DNA of 64,000 bases from Saccopteryx bilineata (lineage: Eukaryota; Chordata; Mammalia; Chiroptera; Emballonuridae): positions 97,793,022-97,857,021 of the forward strand of contig NC_089492.1 in assembly GCF_036850765.1 (NCBI RefSeq), in the 5' to 3' direction. Under the pieces are notes generated by a model. That model had not been told where the DNA came from, searched no databases, and saw only the letters and a list, made by a program, of their open reading frames with translations. Positions 23,269-34,446 of the stretch are shown here, one piece after another. Positions within the stretch are counted from its first letter, which is position 1; the number at the start of each line of letters is the position of its first letter. The position numbers and the translations under genes were made by a program.

Positions 23269-24763
23269 TGTGAGCTCTGTTTGAGTTTCTTATTCTTTAA
23301 AAACGATTATTTATGATAATACTTTATAAAGTCAATAATTTATCTTTTCAGAGCAGTTTATACATTTCAGAGCACATGTACAAATCTCTTGCAGTAAGCA
23401 TGAAACATGAAAGTTACTTCTGTTTAATTAAATGATAACAATTAGAATACAATTTAATAATTTTTTTCAACTAGTTTTACAAACTGTCAGGTTTTGAATG
23501 AAAGATTTCCTGTCTTCTTCTTAACATTTATGCTATTCCTTGTGCTTTTGGTAAGCAAGAATATACCTGTATTTGAGGTCATTCAGCCCCAAACACCACT
23601 TTTTTTTTTTTTTACAAACGATTCTGGTGTATAATTAGATCAAAAAGCTAAGGAAGCTTTTCTTTGTGAGATTTTTCATTCAATAAATGAACAAAAGAAT
23701 ACCCTCTGGAGCTGTGAATGACCAAAGAATGATGGCTACATTCAAGACAGCAGTTTAATCTTCATTGTTAGGAAGCCTAGGCTAAATGATTTCAGTTCAA
23801 AGATTATTCCATTAGCCAGAGACTAGATTGTTTTCCAGATCTGTATTGACAGGTCTTAAAAGGGCTTTTTGGTAATATAGAATATCCACATTGCTGGAGA
23901 CGTCATATAAATATAGAAAAATTTACACTTGTCTAGATAGCTGAATATAAATAAATAAGGATGTGGCCCATAGAGCTAAATAATAATTCTTTGTTAGGAA
24001 AGACAGGTGGTGTTCAAATAAATGGCTAAAAACTATTTCTTTGTGGGAACCATTGCCAGAGTTCCTTTAAGGACTTTCTTTTACAATCTATTCTGCATAG
24101 CATATCTAAAGTAATGTTCTTAAGTGCCATATAAACAGTCCTCTAGAAAAATATTGCAAACATAGTAGGAACTCAATAATGCTATACCAGCAAAAGAATA
24201 TTTATGAGGTCAATGAATGTATAAAAATATTAGCAACTGATTGACCAAAAGATTAACTGATGACAAATTTATTATATAAACCAAAAAAAATCTAAAACAG
24301 AAATATAAGAACCCTTTCCTAGTCAATATTTTTTATTACCTTAAAGAAGGACATTGGTGTGATGCTCTTTAATGTACAAATAACATCAAATGGGAAATAG
24401 GGACAATACAATGGGAGAGACTATCATCCCTCTATTCAATGTCAAGACTTTCACACTCACTCACAAATTCAACATGACTCATTTTATTAAGAATGTTTAC
24501 CATACATCCAGTCAACTATTTACTAAATTGCATGTTATTTTATTGCATCTAAAAACCATTTCTAGAACACCAAAAAATCTTTTTTAAAAAAAGCTACAGA
24601 AGGAGGACACCAAAGAAAGCCATTTCACAACTTTTTTTTCTTCACTGTAACATCACCTACCTTTATCCTTACAACAATTACATTACGCCATTATTTCACT
24701 AAGGGCAAGTCTACAAGACTAACTCCTCTCCCACTCGCCTCCCCTCTCCTCTTCTTTTCTCTG

Positions 24764-24764
<1 letters not shown>
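23269..24764. other. No gene seen; AT-rich DNA
   Basis: Nothing recognised apart from a T15 run at about 23600. Short open frames here have no coding features. Confidence 0.6.

Positions 24765-24797
<33 letters not shown>
24765..24797. repeat. (CA)n microsatellite
   Basis: About 16 CA units next to a pyrimidine-rich segment; likely length-polymorphic. Confidence 0.95.
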
Positions 24798-24799
<2 letters not shown>

Positions 24800-24981
24800 C
24801 TCAGTCAGTTGAGTTAGGTCCTTAGAAAAGTTAGGATGGGAAGGGACACTCCTGGCCCTAAAATCAAAACATTTAAATGGCAATATTTTATTTTCCCATA
24901 GGCTGCCCTGAAGTAACATTTTTGTTTTATGTTTTATAAGTAATATTTGTGACTAGAACAAACACCGTATAGGTTCAATTA

Positions 24982-25417
24982 TCTAGTTTTTTTTTTTGTT
25001 GTTGTTGTTGTTGTTTTTTTTTTGCATTTCTCTGAAGCTGGAAACAGGGAGAGACAGTCAGACAGACTCCCGCATGCGCCCGACCGGGATCCACCCGGCA
25101 CGCCCACCATGGGGCGACGCTCTGCCCACCAGGGAGCGATGCTCTGCCCATCCTGGGCGTCGCCATGTTGCGACCAGAGCCACTCTAGCGCCTGAGGCAG
25201 AGGCCACAGAGCCCTCCCCAGCGCCTGGGCCATCTTTGCTCCAATGGAGCCTTGGCTGCGGGAGGGGAAGAGAGAGACAGAGAGGAAGGCGCGGCGGAGG
25301 GGTGGAGAAGCAAATGGGCGCTTCTCCTTTTGTGCCCTGGCCGGGAATCGAACCCGGGTCCTCCGCACGCTAGGCCGACGCTCTACCGCTGAGCCAACCG
25401 GCCAGGGCTCTAGTTTT
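24982..25417 (-). mobile_element. Rhin-1-like SINE, long type, antisense, well preserved
   Basis: Full-length. TSD TCTAGTTTT (24982-24990 and 25409-25417). The minus-strand head begins GCCCTGGCCGGTTGGCTCAG, has an intact B box, and ends GGCCAGGGC-side pairing. The A tail carries (CAA)n, seen as (GTT)n on the plus strand. A CTCF-like motif with one change (GGGAGCG) lies at 25116-25131. Many CpGs survive, suggesting a younger copy. Confidence 0.93.
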
Positions 25418-26904
25418 GATTAATGTTCTCCAACTAGATTTTTATGTCTTTTTGAATTGACCTCTGTCTAGTCACTTGCCTTTTCTTACTCACAATTCTC
25501 AAATGCAATGTGAAAAATCCGTTAAAATTACAACCAACATAGAGAAAAAATATTAAAATAAAAGTAAATGATATGTCTTTGACTTTTATAAAAGCATTTA
25601 CATAATAAAACATTTTGGCTTTATTAAATGTATGTTATTCTCATTTATATCATTTTCCAAGGAATGATCATTTGAGAGGGCAAAGAAAACCAAACAAAAA
25701 TATCAAAATGAATAAAGCAAATGTGTAAATTAAGCTATATGGGAAATTTGACATCATATAGAATTAATTCTTTTAATTTTAGTTTATATTAAAAGTAAAA
25801 ATCCTCAAATTATTCATTAAAAGTAGTAGAAAAACATAACTATTATCCCATTCAAGTACAACTCCATGAACATGTTGCTGATTATAGTTCTTTTCTAAGA
25901 ATATTTTAATTGCAATTATGTTGTACATATAATTGCACATTTTTCTCTTAACATTGTCATATAAATTTTATAAACAACATTCTACAAAAAAAAACCCCAA
26001 AATAACAGTTACTACACTTAACTACTTTGTTTCATTATGGGTTTTCTATAAGAAAAAACTAATAAAAATAATAAATTAACAATCTGGCATGCTCCATTTC
26101 TGTCCTTGTCTGATAAAAGAACACTTATAATGTCAACAGCAGTAGTAAAGATTTCCTAGAACTAATTTCTGACTGCATCTTACTTGAAGCCAAATGTAGT
26201 TATATAATCATTTCTGTGTTGTAGTAATTTCTCTTGTGAAAGAAAAAGAAATAACTGCATAGCTTACCCTGCCCACAGCCTAAATATTGATTCGACTACA
26301 TCACCTCCCTTTTGAGATAAGCTGCAACAGAGGCAGTGGCATTTTCACACAAAGGAGAGTACAGTTACACGAGTCTCCTGACAGATGACAGAAGGTCGTT
26401 GCCGTAGGTAAAAACGCCAGTGTCAGACTTCACCACTGCACATTGGACCGCTTTAAATTTAGCAAACCTAGGAAGCTAATAAAGCTGTAGAAACCTAACA
26501 ATAGTGCTCCCTGAGAAGCATTTCTAGCATCTTGTATGCTTTCCTGGCAGGACTTTCAAAAGTGACTAGACAAACGCAGAGCAATAGGGAGTCAGGAATG
26601 AAAGAAGACCCAGCCCAAAGTAACATTTTCCCCCGACTCTGACCTCCTTTCATGGCATCTCTGTCTCAACACTACAAAGTGTTTTTATGGGTTTACATAA
26701 GAAGAGACGTACAATGTAGATCTCTGGCTGGAATGTTCATCCTTCCATGTATTCTCTTGCTTCCATTCCTCCTCAGCTCTTCAAAACTAACTTTTCTCTA
26801 TCACTTGTCTATGTCTCTTGGTGCTCTGTCCTTTGTCTTCAGGCAAACCCATTTTTTTTTCACTATTTAAATATATTAGACCTAAGTATGTCTAACAATT
26901 TTGT
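25418..26904. other. No gene seen; unique DNA with CpG-bearing patch
   Basis: AT-rich and repeat-free by eye. About 26270-26560 is less AT-rich and holds several CpGs in an otherwise CpG-poor region, with a donor-like TAG|GTAAAA at about 26402-26412. No coding frame spans it. Confidence 0.5.
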
Positions 26905-27075
26905 ACTTTATCCTTCTAACAACATCAGTGAGGTAGTTATTGCCCATGTTTTTCAGACAGGAAACTGCTGCCCAAACAAGTTAATGAAGTGGTTCCAGTC
27001 ATGTCTACTAAAGAGCAGAATCAAAGTTTAATCTCATACCTGTTTAACTCCATGCCTGTTTCTTTGTACAACATC
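26905..27075 (-). repeat. MIR SINE, antisense
   Basis: The order AACAACATCAGTGAGGTAGT, then CAGACAGGAAACTGCTGCCC, then the AACTCCATGCCTG end fits the reverse-complemented MIR core and 5' half. It is diverged. Confidence 0.65.
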
Positions 27076-27464
27076 AACGGATGTTTTCATCCATTTTTCT
27101 ACTTGCTGTCCATTCTCTTTCTTTCCTTTACGTTTTCAGTTTCACATTGAATTCTACATTTCCTCTTTAACTTTGATTTCTCTGTAGTTTGCCATCTGAG
27201 ACATCATCACACCAATATCCTCTGTTGTAGGTTAGAAAGGCTAACTCAGTACCTTTATTTTAATCTTTTGTTCTTCTCAATATCTTCAACAAATGCTAGG
27301 TTAAACACCTGATCTTTAAAACTTGCATTGCCCTAGTTAACCTGACATTATTATCTCCTATTTTTACTCCTCCCCTGAACTACAATTAGTTCTATAACTT
27401 CCTTTCTTAGCTTTGGCTACACTGTATTATATTGGTCAAGCAATTATCTAAAGCAGAACCAAAT
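27076..27464. other. No gene seen
   Basis: Pyrimidine-leaning unique sequence between two MIR copies; nothing else recognised. Confidence 0.6.
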
Positions 27465-27620
27465 TAAAATCTCAACTCTTCCACATACTGTCTCTGTGAT
27501 CTTGTCCATGTTTCCCAATATCTCTGAGCTTCAGTTGGATTATCTATGAAAGGTGGTTTAGAGAGATAACTGTAAGTTGCTCATGAAGCACAGAGCAGAC
27601 AATGAACATGAACACTCAAG
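27465..27620 (+). repeat. MIR SINE, sense
   Basis: The phrases CTCTTCCACATACTGTC, TGTGATCTTGTCCATG and TCTGAGCTTCAGTTGG follow the MIR core order (cell-type tRNA-core SINE of early mammals). Diverged. Confidence 0.7.
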
Positions 27621-28094
27621 ACTAATTTACAAACATAAAGTTAGCATAAAAAGCATTTCAAATGAAATAACTGTTGTTTATATTATGAGGTCATGTGTCA
27701 TATCACTTCACGGGGGTCCCTAACAGGTAGGCAGCCTGCCATAGAATAGTTCTTCTTGGCACATAGCACCATGAGCTTGCCAAATATATATTAAACTTAC
27801 AAAAAACAATAATATTTTTAAAAGACACCAAATAAACAAATAGAATATAAAGGACTCATATATTTTATTTATTTAATTCTTATGTACTAATCCCAATAAA
27901 TTAAATAACAATAATTTATCATTGCACTAATACTGTATATTTGAAATAGGGAGCCACATATAAAATAGAAAATTCAACCCAAAATTCTCATTAGGTGTTA
28001 AGATAACGAAGTCCATGGATATGAGCATGAGAGAAAATTCAGGTGTGAGGCTTCTATTTGAAAGTAACGATATTAAGAATGCTTACTTGATTGA
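27621..28094. other. No gene seen; AT-rich DNA
   Basis: Nothing convincing. The fragment GGGGGTCCCTAAC near 27713 recalls a hAT terminal sequence but has no partner end. Confidence 0.5.
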
Positions 28095-28190
28095 CTATTG
28101 TGGTTGGCAGAATAATGTCTCCACTCACCCCGAGACATTCCCATGCCCTAATTTCTGGAACTCTTAAATACACTATATTACATGTCAAGG

Positions 28191-28552
28191 AAGAACTGTG
28201 TTTACAGCCTGACCAGGCGGTGGCGCAGTGGATAGAGCGACTGGGATGTAGAGGACCCAGGTTTGAGACCTTAAGGTTGCCAGCTTAAGTGTGGGGCTCA
28301 TCTGGCTTGAGCAAAGCTCACCAGCTTGGACCCAAGGTCGCTGGCTCGAGCAAGGGGTTACTCGGTCTGCTGAAGGCCCATGGTCAAGGCACATATGAGA
28401 AAGCAATTAATAACAACTAAGGTGTCACAACGAAAAACGGATGATTGATGCTTCTCGTCTCTCTCCATTTCTGTCTGTCTGTCCCTATCTGTCCCTTTCT
28501 CTGACTTTCTCTCTGTCTCTGTAAGACAAACAAACAAGAACTATGTTTACAG
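28191..28552 (+). mobile_element. tRNA-headed SINE, GACCAGGCGGTGG type
   Basis: The head GCCTGACCAGGCGGTGGCGC is followed by a Pol III A-box-like GTGGATAGAGCG. The body has repeated GCTTGAGC/GCTCACCAGCTT phrases and a CT-rich 3' end before a (CAAA)n tail. The 17-bp TSD AAGAACTGTGTTTACAG (28191-28207, and 28536-28552 with one change) shows insertion into the MLT1 LTR. Confidence 0.9.
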
Positions 28553-28850
28553 GTGGAATTAAAGTTGCTAGTCAGATGACTTTAACACAGAAAAATCATA
28601 CTGGGTTATCTGAGAGACCCACTCTAATCATAAAGGTTCCTGGTAAGCGAAAGAAGGAAGGAGAAGAGTATCAGACTCAGAGATATTGGAAGATGTGGGT
28701 TTTGAAGATGGAGAAAGAAGCCATGAACCAAAGCATGCAGGCATCTCTAGAATCTGGAAGAGGCAAGGAAACAGGTTCTCCCCTAGAAGCTCTAGAGAGG
28801 AACACAGCTTTGCATATACCTGCTTTAGCCCACTACGACTTCTTTCAGTT

Positions 28851-28969
28851 TTTTTTTTTTTTTGTATTTTTCTGAAGCTGGAAATGGGGAGAGACAGTCA
28901 GACAGACTCCCGCATGCGCCCGACCGGGATCCACCTGGCACGCCCACCAGGGGCGACGCTCTCTTTCAG
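28851..28969 (-). mobile_element. Truncated Rhin-1-like SINE, antisense
   Basis: Only the A tail and about the last 100 bases of the long-type SINE are present, so it is strongly 5'-truncated. The short TSD TCTTTCAG (28851-28858 and 28962-28969) marks a second independent hit on the MLT1 LTR. Confidence 0.85.
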
Positions 28970-29045
28970 AGTTTTGAACTTCAGAACTATAAGAGAATAC
29001 ATTTAAATTGTTTAAATCACTAAATAATAACACAATTATTACATT

Positions 29046-30588
29046 AAACTATTTAAAAAGTATTTTTGTGGTCATTCTGGGTAAAATAAACAAAAAAGAA
29101 TGGTAGTTAAATTTTTTCCAGAGAATAATGATGGTCCTTTAAAAGTGCCACCCCTCTAAACAAAACAAAACAAAAAAACGCTATTTAAAATTATAGATTT
29201 TTCTAGGCGCTAGAACCAAGTTTGATTGGATACATTTCCGAGAAAAAAAATTTTTTTAAAGAAACAACCACACACACACACACACACAACACACAAATTA
29301 TAAATAGATCCTGATGCTCATGGGATGTTTTAGACAATAATACTTCCTGAAGGTTGAAAACAGCAGAAAATTCATGCTTCTTAACTTTATTCCTTACTGT
29401 AAACCCACTACCTAATGAAGAAGACAATATTAGAGAAAAAAATAGATCTCCACAAAAAGAAATACACCATGTTAAACTTAAAATTTTTGACAATGTCTGT
29501 GATTTTATGAACCCAAGTCCATAACGAATAAAAAAAGCAAACTGACAATACACGATAACAATCAGAATATTTGTAAAAGAAAGAAAAATGGATAGTTTAC
29601 TGCACTTGATAACTTAAAACAACCATACCTTTAAACATGGCTCCTCTTCAACTCAGATCATTTGGAAATAAAGGAGAACCCAGAATTCTACAAAGTCGAC
29701 TCTGCTTGTGTATCAGTCCTAAGAAGGAGATGATATAAGACTAAGTCACTTGATTTAAATGTCTCAAATGAAATAAATCACAGTCTTAATTAGATCTTAA
29801 TGAAACCACCCCTTAGCTAAAGGTTGTGATATAAAACTATTTAATCGGTGCTTCCTTAGCCAGAGAGCAAGTTGTTGCGGTTGAAGAATTCATTTTATTT
29901 TGTGATTTGAGGAAGCTACATCACTTTACTCCTAGGAGATTCAAAGTTTAAGTGAGAACAGTGTGATTTATATGTCCCAATATTCCTCCATGGAAATAGT
30001 GTCCAAAATAAAAGTTATTCTTTTTGTATTCAGAGCTGCTATAAACAATTAACTAGGAGGCCACATGAAAACATTCGAAAAAGCAATGTGTGCGCCCTCC
30101 GCACATCTGGGGTTGCTTTTTTTTTCCTGGCTTGGGGAAAGCTCCATGTTAAAACCGCAGGCAGTATTTTACCATCATTCTTCATCCAGCCTCAATTAAG
30201 TAGGACGTGGTTTGTGCCTTTGGTGGTTTTGAGGTTTTGGCAGAGCCTGCACATTTGGGGTTGGAGCCTTTTCCAACGTTACAGCTGTTTTCAATATAGA
30301 CATTGAAAACTAGAGGAAATGTACTAACTTTACTGCTTGACTGAGTGCTGTTGATTTCTTTTTACTTTTTCTAGCACTTGCTTTAGATTAAGCCAAAATC
30401 ATTCTTTTGATACCTTGAGTTCCCTGTCAAAATAGATATGAGTTACCAGTGCATCTACTAGTCCCATTACTCAGAGAAAAATACATTTGAATTTTCAGCT
30501 ACAGATGAATAACTTTGATCATTACAACCTTTAATGAATAAAAGTGACACATGTTAGTAAATCTTTCAAAAATAATATTAACTACATT
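29046..30588. other. No gene seen; unique DNA with (CA)n
   Basis: Holds a (CA)n microsatellite at about 29266-29289. About 29560-30570 has no recognised repeat, with a less AT-rich patch at 30085-30290. No coding frame with conserved character. Confidence 0.55.
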
Positions 30589-30795
30589 TACAATGTGTAT
30601 TATTTTATTCTTTTTAAAAAGATTTTTATCTACCCATTTTAGAGAGGAAAGAGAGAGAGAAGAGGGAGGAGCAGGAAGCATCAACTCCCATAGGTGCCTT
30701 GCCCAGGCAAGCCTAGGGTTTTGAACCAGCGACCTCAGCATTCCAGGTCCATGCTTTATCCACTGCGCTATCACAGGTCAGGCTACAATGGGTAT
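30589..30795 (-). mobile_element. Short tRNA SINE (GACCTGTGGTGG type), antisense
   Basis: The minus-strand head reads GCCTGACCTGTGATAGCGCA, then the B box and the short body. The TSD TACAATGTGTAT (30589-30600, and 30784-30795 with one change) bounds it. Confidence 0.88.
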
Positions 30796-30847
30796 CATTT
30801 CAAACTAGCTGTTTGTGATTTCTCACACCGCCTACCCCAATTTCAGT

Positions 30848-31025
30848 CCAATAGGCAGAGGCAGATTTAACAGTGGATGCACTGGGTGTGCGCCCTGGGC
30901 CCCAACTTCTGAAAGGCCCCACAAAACCCCAACCCAACTTTACACTGTTTTCTAATGACAAGGGGCCCAATATTTTCTGCTGCACCCGGGGCTTCAACTG
31001 ACCTTAATCTGCCTCTGCCGATAGG
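30848..31025. mobile_element. hAT-type MITE, 162 bp
   Basis: The terminal inverted repeat CAGAGGCAGATT (left end at 30856) has its complement ending at 31017. The 8-bp target duplication is CCAATAGG on the left and CCGATAGG on the right; the 8-bp length is diagnostic of hAT transposition. The interior is GC-rich with CTGGGCCCC and GGGGCCCAA palindromic pieces and no coding capacity. Confidence 0.8.
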
Positions 31026-31284
31026 CCTTTTTTTTTTTTTTTTTTTTTTGGAAAGAGTAGTAGTCAAATAGTCACAACTCGTTCTCAGTTACCAATTTGA
31101 AAAAATTTAGATAATTTTTAAAAACCATGCTACGGTATCTCACAGAAGAATTTAAATGAAGTCCAAAGAATAGTGATAGCAATAACTAAATCAAGTGACA
31201 TAATTTTTTATTAAAAATTTAAAGCAGTTTTATGTGTGGTGCCCATTATGTCATATGTGAAGCATGCTATATATGATTATTGAA
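31026..31284. other. Poly-T tract and unremarkable DNA
   Basis: A T-run of more than 20 starts just after the MITE target duplication (about 31027-31050). The rest is unique. Confidence 0.6.
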
Positions 31285-31430
31285 CATTTTGGAAAACAAG
31301 AGAAATGAAATTCAAGAAAATTAAATAGCTTGTGTGATATGACACTTTCACGAAGTGGAAAATCCAGGTTGTTGGACTCAGTCCTGCGGTCTTCACTGTC
31401 AGCAGCTTTCTTTACTACTTTCTCTTGTGA
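31285..31430 (-). repeat. Possible MIR SINE, antisense
   Basis: A weak match to the reverse MIR core around GAAATTCAAGAAAATTAAAT followed by the GGACTCAGTCCTGCGGTCTT end. Old and uncertain. Confidence 0.4.
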
Positions 31431-32237
31431 CTAGAAGAATAATCTAGACACCTTTCTACCAAACCTTTCTGGAAAATACATCAGTGAATGTGTAATGAAT
31501 TTCTGAACACAGTGTGATTCAAGGACTCAACTAGAGTGTGATGTTTTGGAACTCTTGTCATCTAATGAGCAAAGTTATACTTGGCTCAAGGATGTAATAT
31601 TATGCACTAATCATTATAAAAACTCAATTTGAAAAGACCATAGCACCTCAAAATTTTTTGTTCACTGAATTTCTAGCCAACACTGAGATAAATCTACTAA
31701 ATGTGTTCAAAGATGATCTCTCAAATGAAATTAGTTGAATAATGATAATGTCCATATTAATGTAACAAAATGTAAAGTGGAAGCTGTGGTTGAAATACCA
31801 CAGTAATCTACAGTGCATTCTAAATAGAGGTGAAAGTACATGATTCCAGAAGTGTTAATCAAAGAGCTATGAGTCTTCATCCCCAATGAGAAAATAAAGG
31901 GGCTTGAGGTGGTGATAAAAATTTGACAGAGAAATATTTGTATGTTGTTTTTTACAACATTTATGGAGAAAGTTTATGGCAGAACCTGTCCCTCACCTCA
32001 AACATAAGGAGAGGAGCTTTAATTGGGAACTTTGAGTTTTGTACATGGTTCCATTCTAGTCTGTAGGCCACCATGAACTGGTCTCTGACATACAACAAAG
32101 AAATCTGAAGATTTATTGAATGATTACTCAGTTGCTTTGATGGTGTAGAAAAGGAAAAATGGTTACTAAGAATTGGCTTGCACTCACAAAGTTTTCAGGA
32201 TACAGAATGCATGAGAATTTCCTTTGGCATACATGCA
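31431..32237. other. No gene seen; unique DNA
   Basis: Nothing recognised. Confidence 0.6.
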
Positions 32238-32269
32238 TGAAAGGAAGAAAGAAAGGAAGAAAGGAAGAA

Positions 32270-32321
<52 letters not shown>

Positions 32322-32517
32322 GAGAAAGAAAGAGAGAGAGAAAGGAAAGAGGGAGGGAGGGAGGGAGGGAAGGAAGGAAGGAAGGAAGGAAGGAAGGAAG
32401 GAAGGAAGGAAGGAAGGAAGGAAGGAAGGAAGAAAGGATGGAAGGAAGGAAGGAAGGAAGGAAGGAAGGAAGGAAGGAAGGAAGGAAGGAAGGAAGGAAG
32501 GAAGGAAGGAAGGAAGG
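32238..32517. repeat. Large (GAAA)n-(GGGA)n-(GGAA)n microsatellite
   Basis: About 280 bp of near-pure polypurine in three blocks: GAAA from about 32238 to 32345, a short GGGA block at about 32349-32370, then GGAA to 32517 with two interruptions. It produces Lys/Arg/Glu/Gly false frames on the plus strand and Leu/Pro/Ser/Phe false frames on the minus strand. Confidence 0.97.
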
Positions 32518-33513
32518 GCAAGAAAGCATTGGGTGTTTTTAACATATCAAAGTATTAGTGTAGGTAGGTAGTAGGTAGTTATAAAGTGAAAAAAAAGTAG
32601 TCAGAAGAAGGATTTAAAATATTAGTTTGATAAAGCTGTAGGGATTACCTCAGTAGGAAACTGCAACATTCCATTTAGCTTAATTTGTAGAAGGCTAAAA
32701 GCATTCACAGGCTCAATTGCACATTTCAGAAATTTACTGTCCTCAGAGTCCATTGCGCCCTCAGCCCTCCAGACTGGGGTTTGGGAGGAGATTACCCAAG
32801 ACACCACCTGTCAGTGCAGAGGGGAGCAAGAGAGAAACTCTTCTACTTTAGGACATGTACATGTAAACTGGATAGGGGTGTGAAACCCTGGAAGGTCCAG
32901 AAACGAGCTTGGTTGAGGGGAGGGTCCAACTCAGGTCCCAGAGGAATCAATATCTGGAGCCTCAGGGCAGTGCTGCTAGGGCCTGCCTGTCTTCCTTGTC
33001 ATGAAAGGTGTATTCATTTCCCATAATAAATCTTGTCACTACATTTAAGCTTCGCCACTCATGTGCCATTGAAATTCTCTTCTCTCAACACCGCGAATGG
33101 AATCATTTTCACCAGCGACACAAGTTCCCAGCAGAAAGAAGTGGGACATAATGACCGGTGCCTTGATCTATGAAAGCAACTGCAAGGCAGAAGTTAGCAT
33201 GGAGATGAGTTCACCAATGCTCGTGGAATCTCAGTTGAGTGATCAGAGTGATGGAGATTTTATTGGAAAGAGTCAGCTTAAACGTCTGTAAATTCAGAAG
33301 GAGGGATCTATCTGCACAGTGACACCGGGCATTAGAAACTCCTTGCCTCGATTTACTCTCCTTCTTCCCACTGCTCCAATCATGAAAGGAACCTGAAACT
33401 AAAATGCACAGGACAGAAAAGAGAGAACAAGCACATATTGTGGAGACGGGATAAGGGACTGCATACCTCTTTTCTTCATCTTCCAGATTCTCATTTATAT
33501 AATAGTAAGGAAG
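32518..33513. other. No gene seen; possible old LTR at 32750-33110
   Basis: Includes a stretch with CTTGTCATGAAAGG, CCCATAATAAATCTTGTCAC and CGCCACTCATGTGCC. This resembles the polyadenylation and R/U5 area of a retroviral-type LTR, but no matching second LTR or coding region is visible. The rest is unique. Confidence 0.4.
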
Positions 33514-33846
33514 AAGTTTTCGTCTGACCAGGTGGTGGCGCAGTGGATAGAGCATCAGACTAGGATGCAGATGATCCAGGTTGGAGACCCCAAGGTCACC
33601 AGCTTGAGCATGGGCTTATCTGGTTTGAGCAAAGCTCACCAGCTTGACCCAAGGTCGCTGGCTTAAGCAAGGGGTTACTCGGTCTGCTGTAGCCCCCTCG
33701 TCAAGACACATATGAGAAAGCAATCAATGAACAACTAAGGTGTCTCAACGAAAAACTGATAATTGATGCTTCTCATCTCTCCCAGTTCCTGTCTGTCTGT
33801 CCCTATCTATCCCTCTCCCTGACTCTCTCTGTAAGTTTTCATCTGA
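33514..33846 (+). mobile_element. tRNA-headed SINE, GACCAGGCGGTGG type
   Basis: Head GTCTGACCAGGTGGTGGCGC with box A-like GTGGATAGAGCA; body with GCTCACCAGCTTG; CT-rich end. The TSD AAGTTTTCGTCTGA (33514-33527, and 33833-33846 with one change) overlaps the first bases of the head. Confidence 0.88.
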
Positions 33847-33957
33847 AAGCAAGACGGAAGCTATCACGATGACTCAGACCTAAGCAATTGGTTGCTAAAC
33901 TGAAACTGAACTCATGCTCAGTGAGTTCAAGAAACTGGAGAATAATTTCACTATTTG

Positions 33958-34303
33958 CTATAAACCAGGGATCCCCAAACTATGGCCCCATGGGCTGTAT
34001 GCGGCCCCCTGAGGCCATTTATCTGGCCCCCACTGCACTTCCGGAAGAGACACCTCTTTCATTGGTGGTCAGTGAGAGGAGCATAGTTCCCATTGAAATA
34101 CTGGTCAGTTTGTTGATTTAAATTTACTTGTTCTTTATTTTAAATATTGTATTTGCTCTTGTTTTGTTTTATTACTTTAAAATAAGATATGTGCAGTGTG
34201 CATAGGAATTTGTTCATAGTTTTTTATAGGCCAGCCCTCCAATGGTCTGAGGGACAGTGAACTGGCCCCCTGTGTAAAAAGTTTGGGGACCCCTGCTATA
34301 AAC
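33958..34303. mobile_element. hAT-type MITE, 330 bp
   Basis: Terminal repeats CAGGGATCCCCAAACT (from 33966) and AGTTTGGGGACCCCTG (to 34295). The perfect 8-bp target duplication is CTATAAAC (33958-33965 and 34296-34303). No coding capacity; an internal A/T-rich spacer lies at about 34100-34190. The intact TIRs and TSD suggest a fairly recent hAT insertion. Confidence 0.92.
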
Positions 34304-34446
34304 TGTAAAAGCCATTAGGATCTGCCTTATTTTCCATTCAGGGGCAGGAGAAAGCATAGGCCCACAGAGTAAATTTAAAGCAACTTTAAATACATGTTGC
34401 TCTCTGATGACTCTCCATTGAGTCCTGCAGTAGACTGTTGTAAAAA

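Larger units (their letters stand above)
28095..29045 (+). mobile_element. MLT1-like MaLR LTR, split by two SINEs
   Basis: Non-coding LTR of an ancient mammalian retrotransposon (MaLR group), in three pieces: 28095-28207, 28553-28858 and 28970-29045. Recognisable landmarks are the GGCAGAATAATGTCTCC start region, CATGCCCTAATTTCTGGAAC, the GAATCTGGAAGAGGCAAGGAAA block, and CTTCAGAACTATAAGAGAAT near the end. The pieces are collinear once both SINE insertions and their target duplications are removed. No internal retroviral gene is present. Confidence 0.7.

Noticed and set aside
27713..27730. hAT-like terminal GGGGGTCCCTAAC
   Set aside because: No complementary second end or 8-bp duplication could be found nearby.
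32128..32571. Frames of 115-133 codons rich in Lys/Arg/Glu/Gly or Leu/Pro/Ser/Phe
   Set aside because: They are translations of the GAAA/GGAA microsatellite on both strands.
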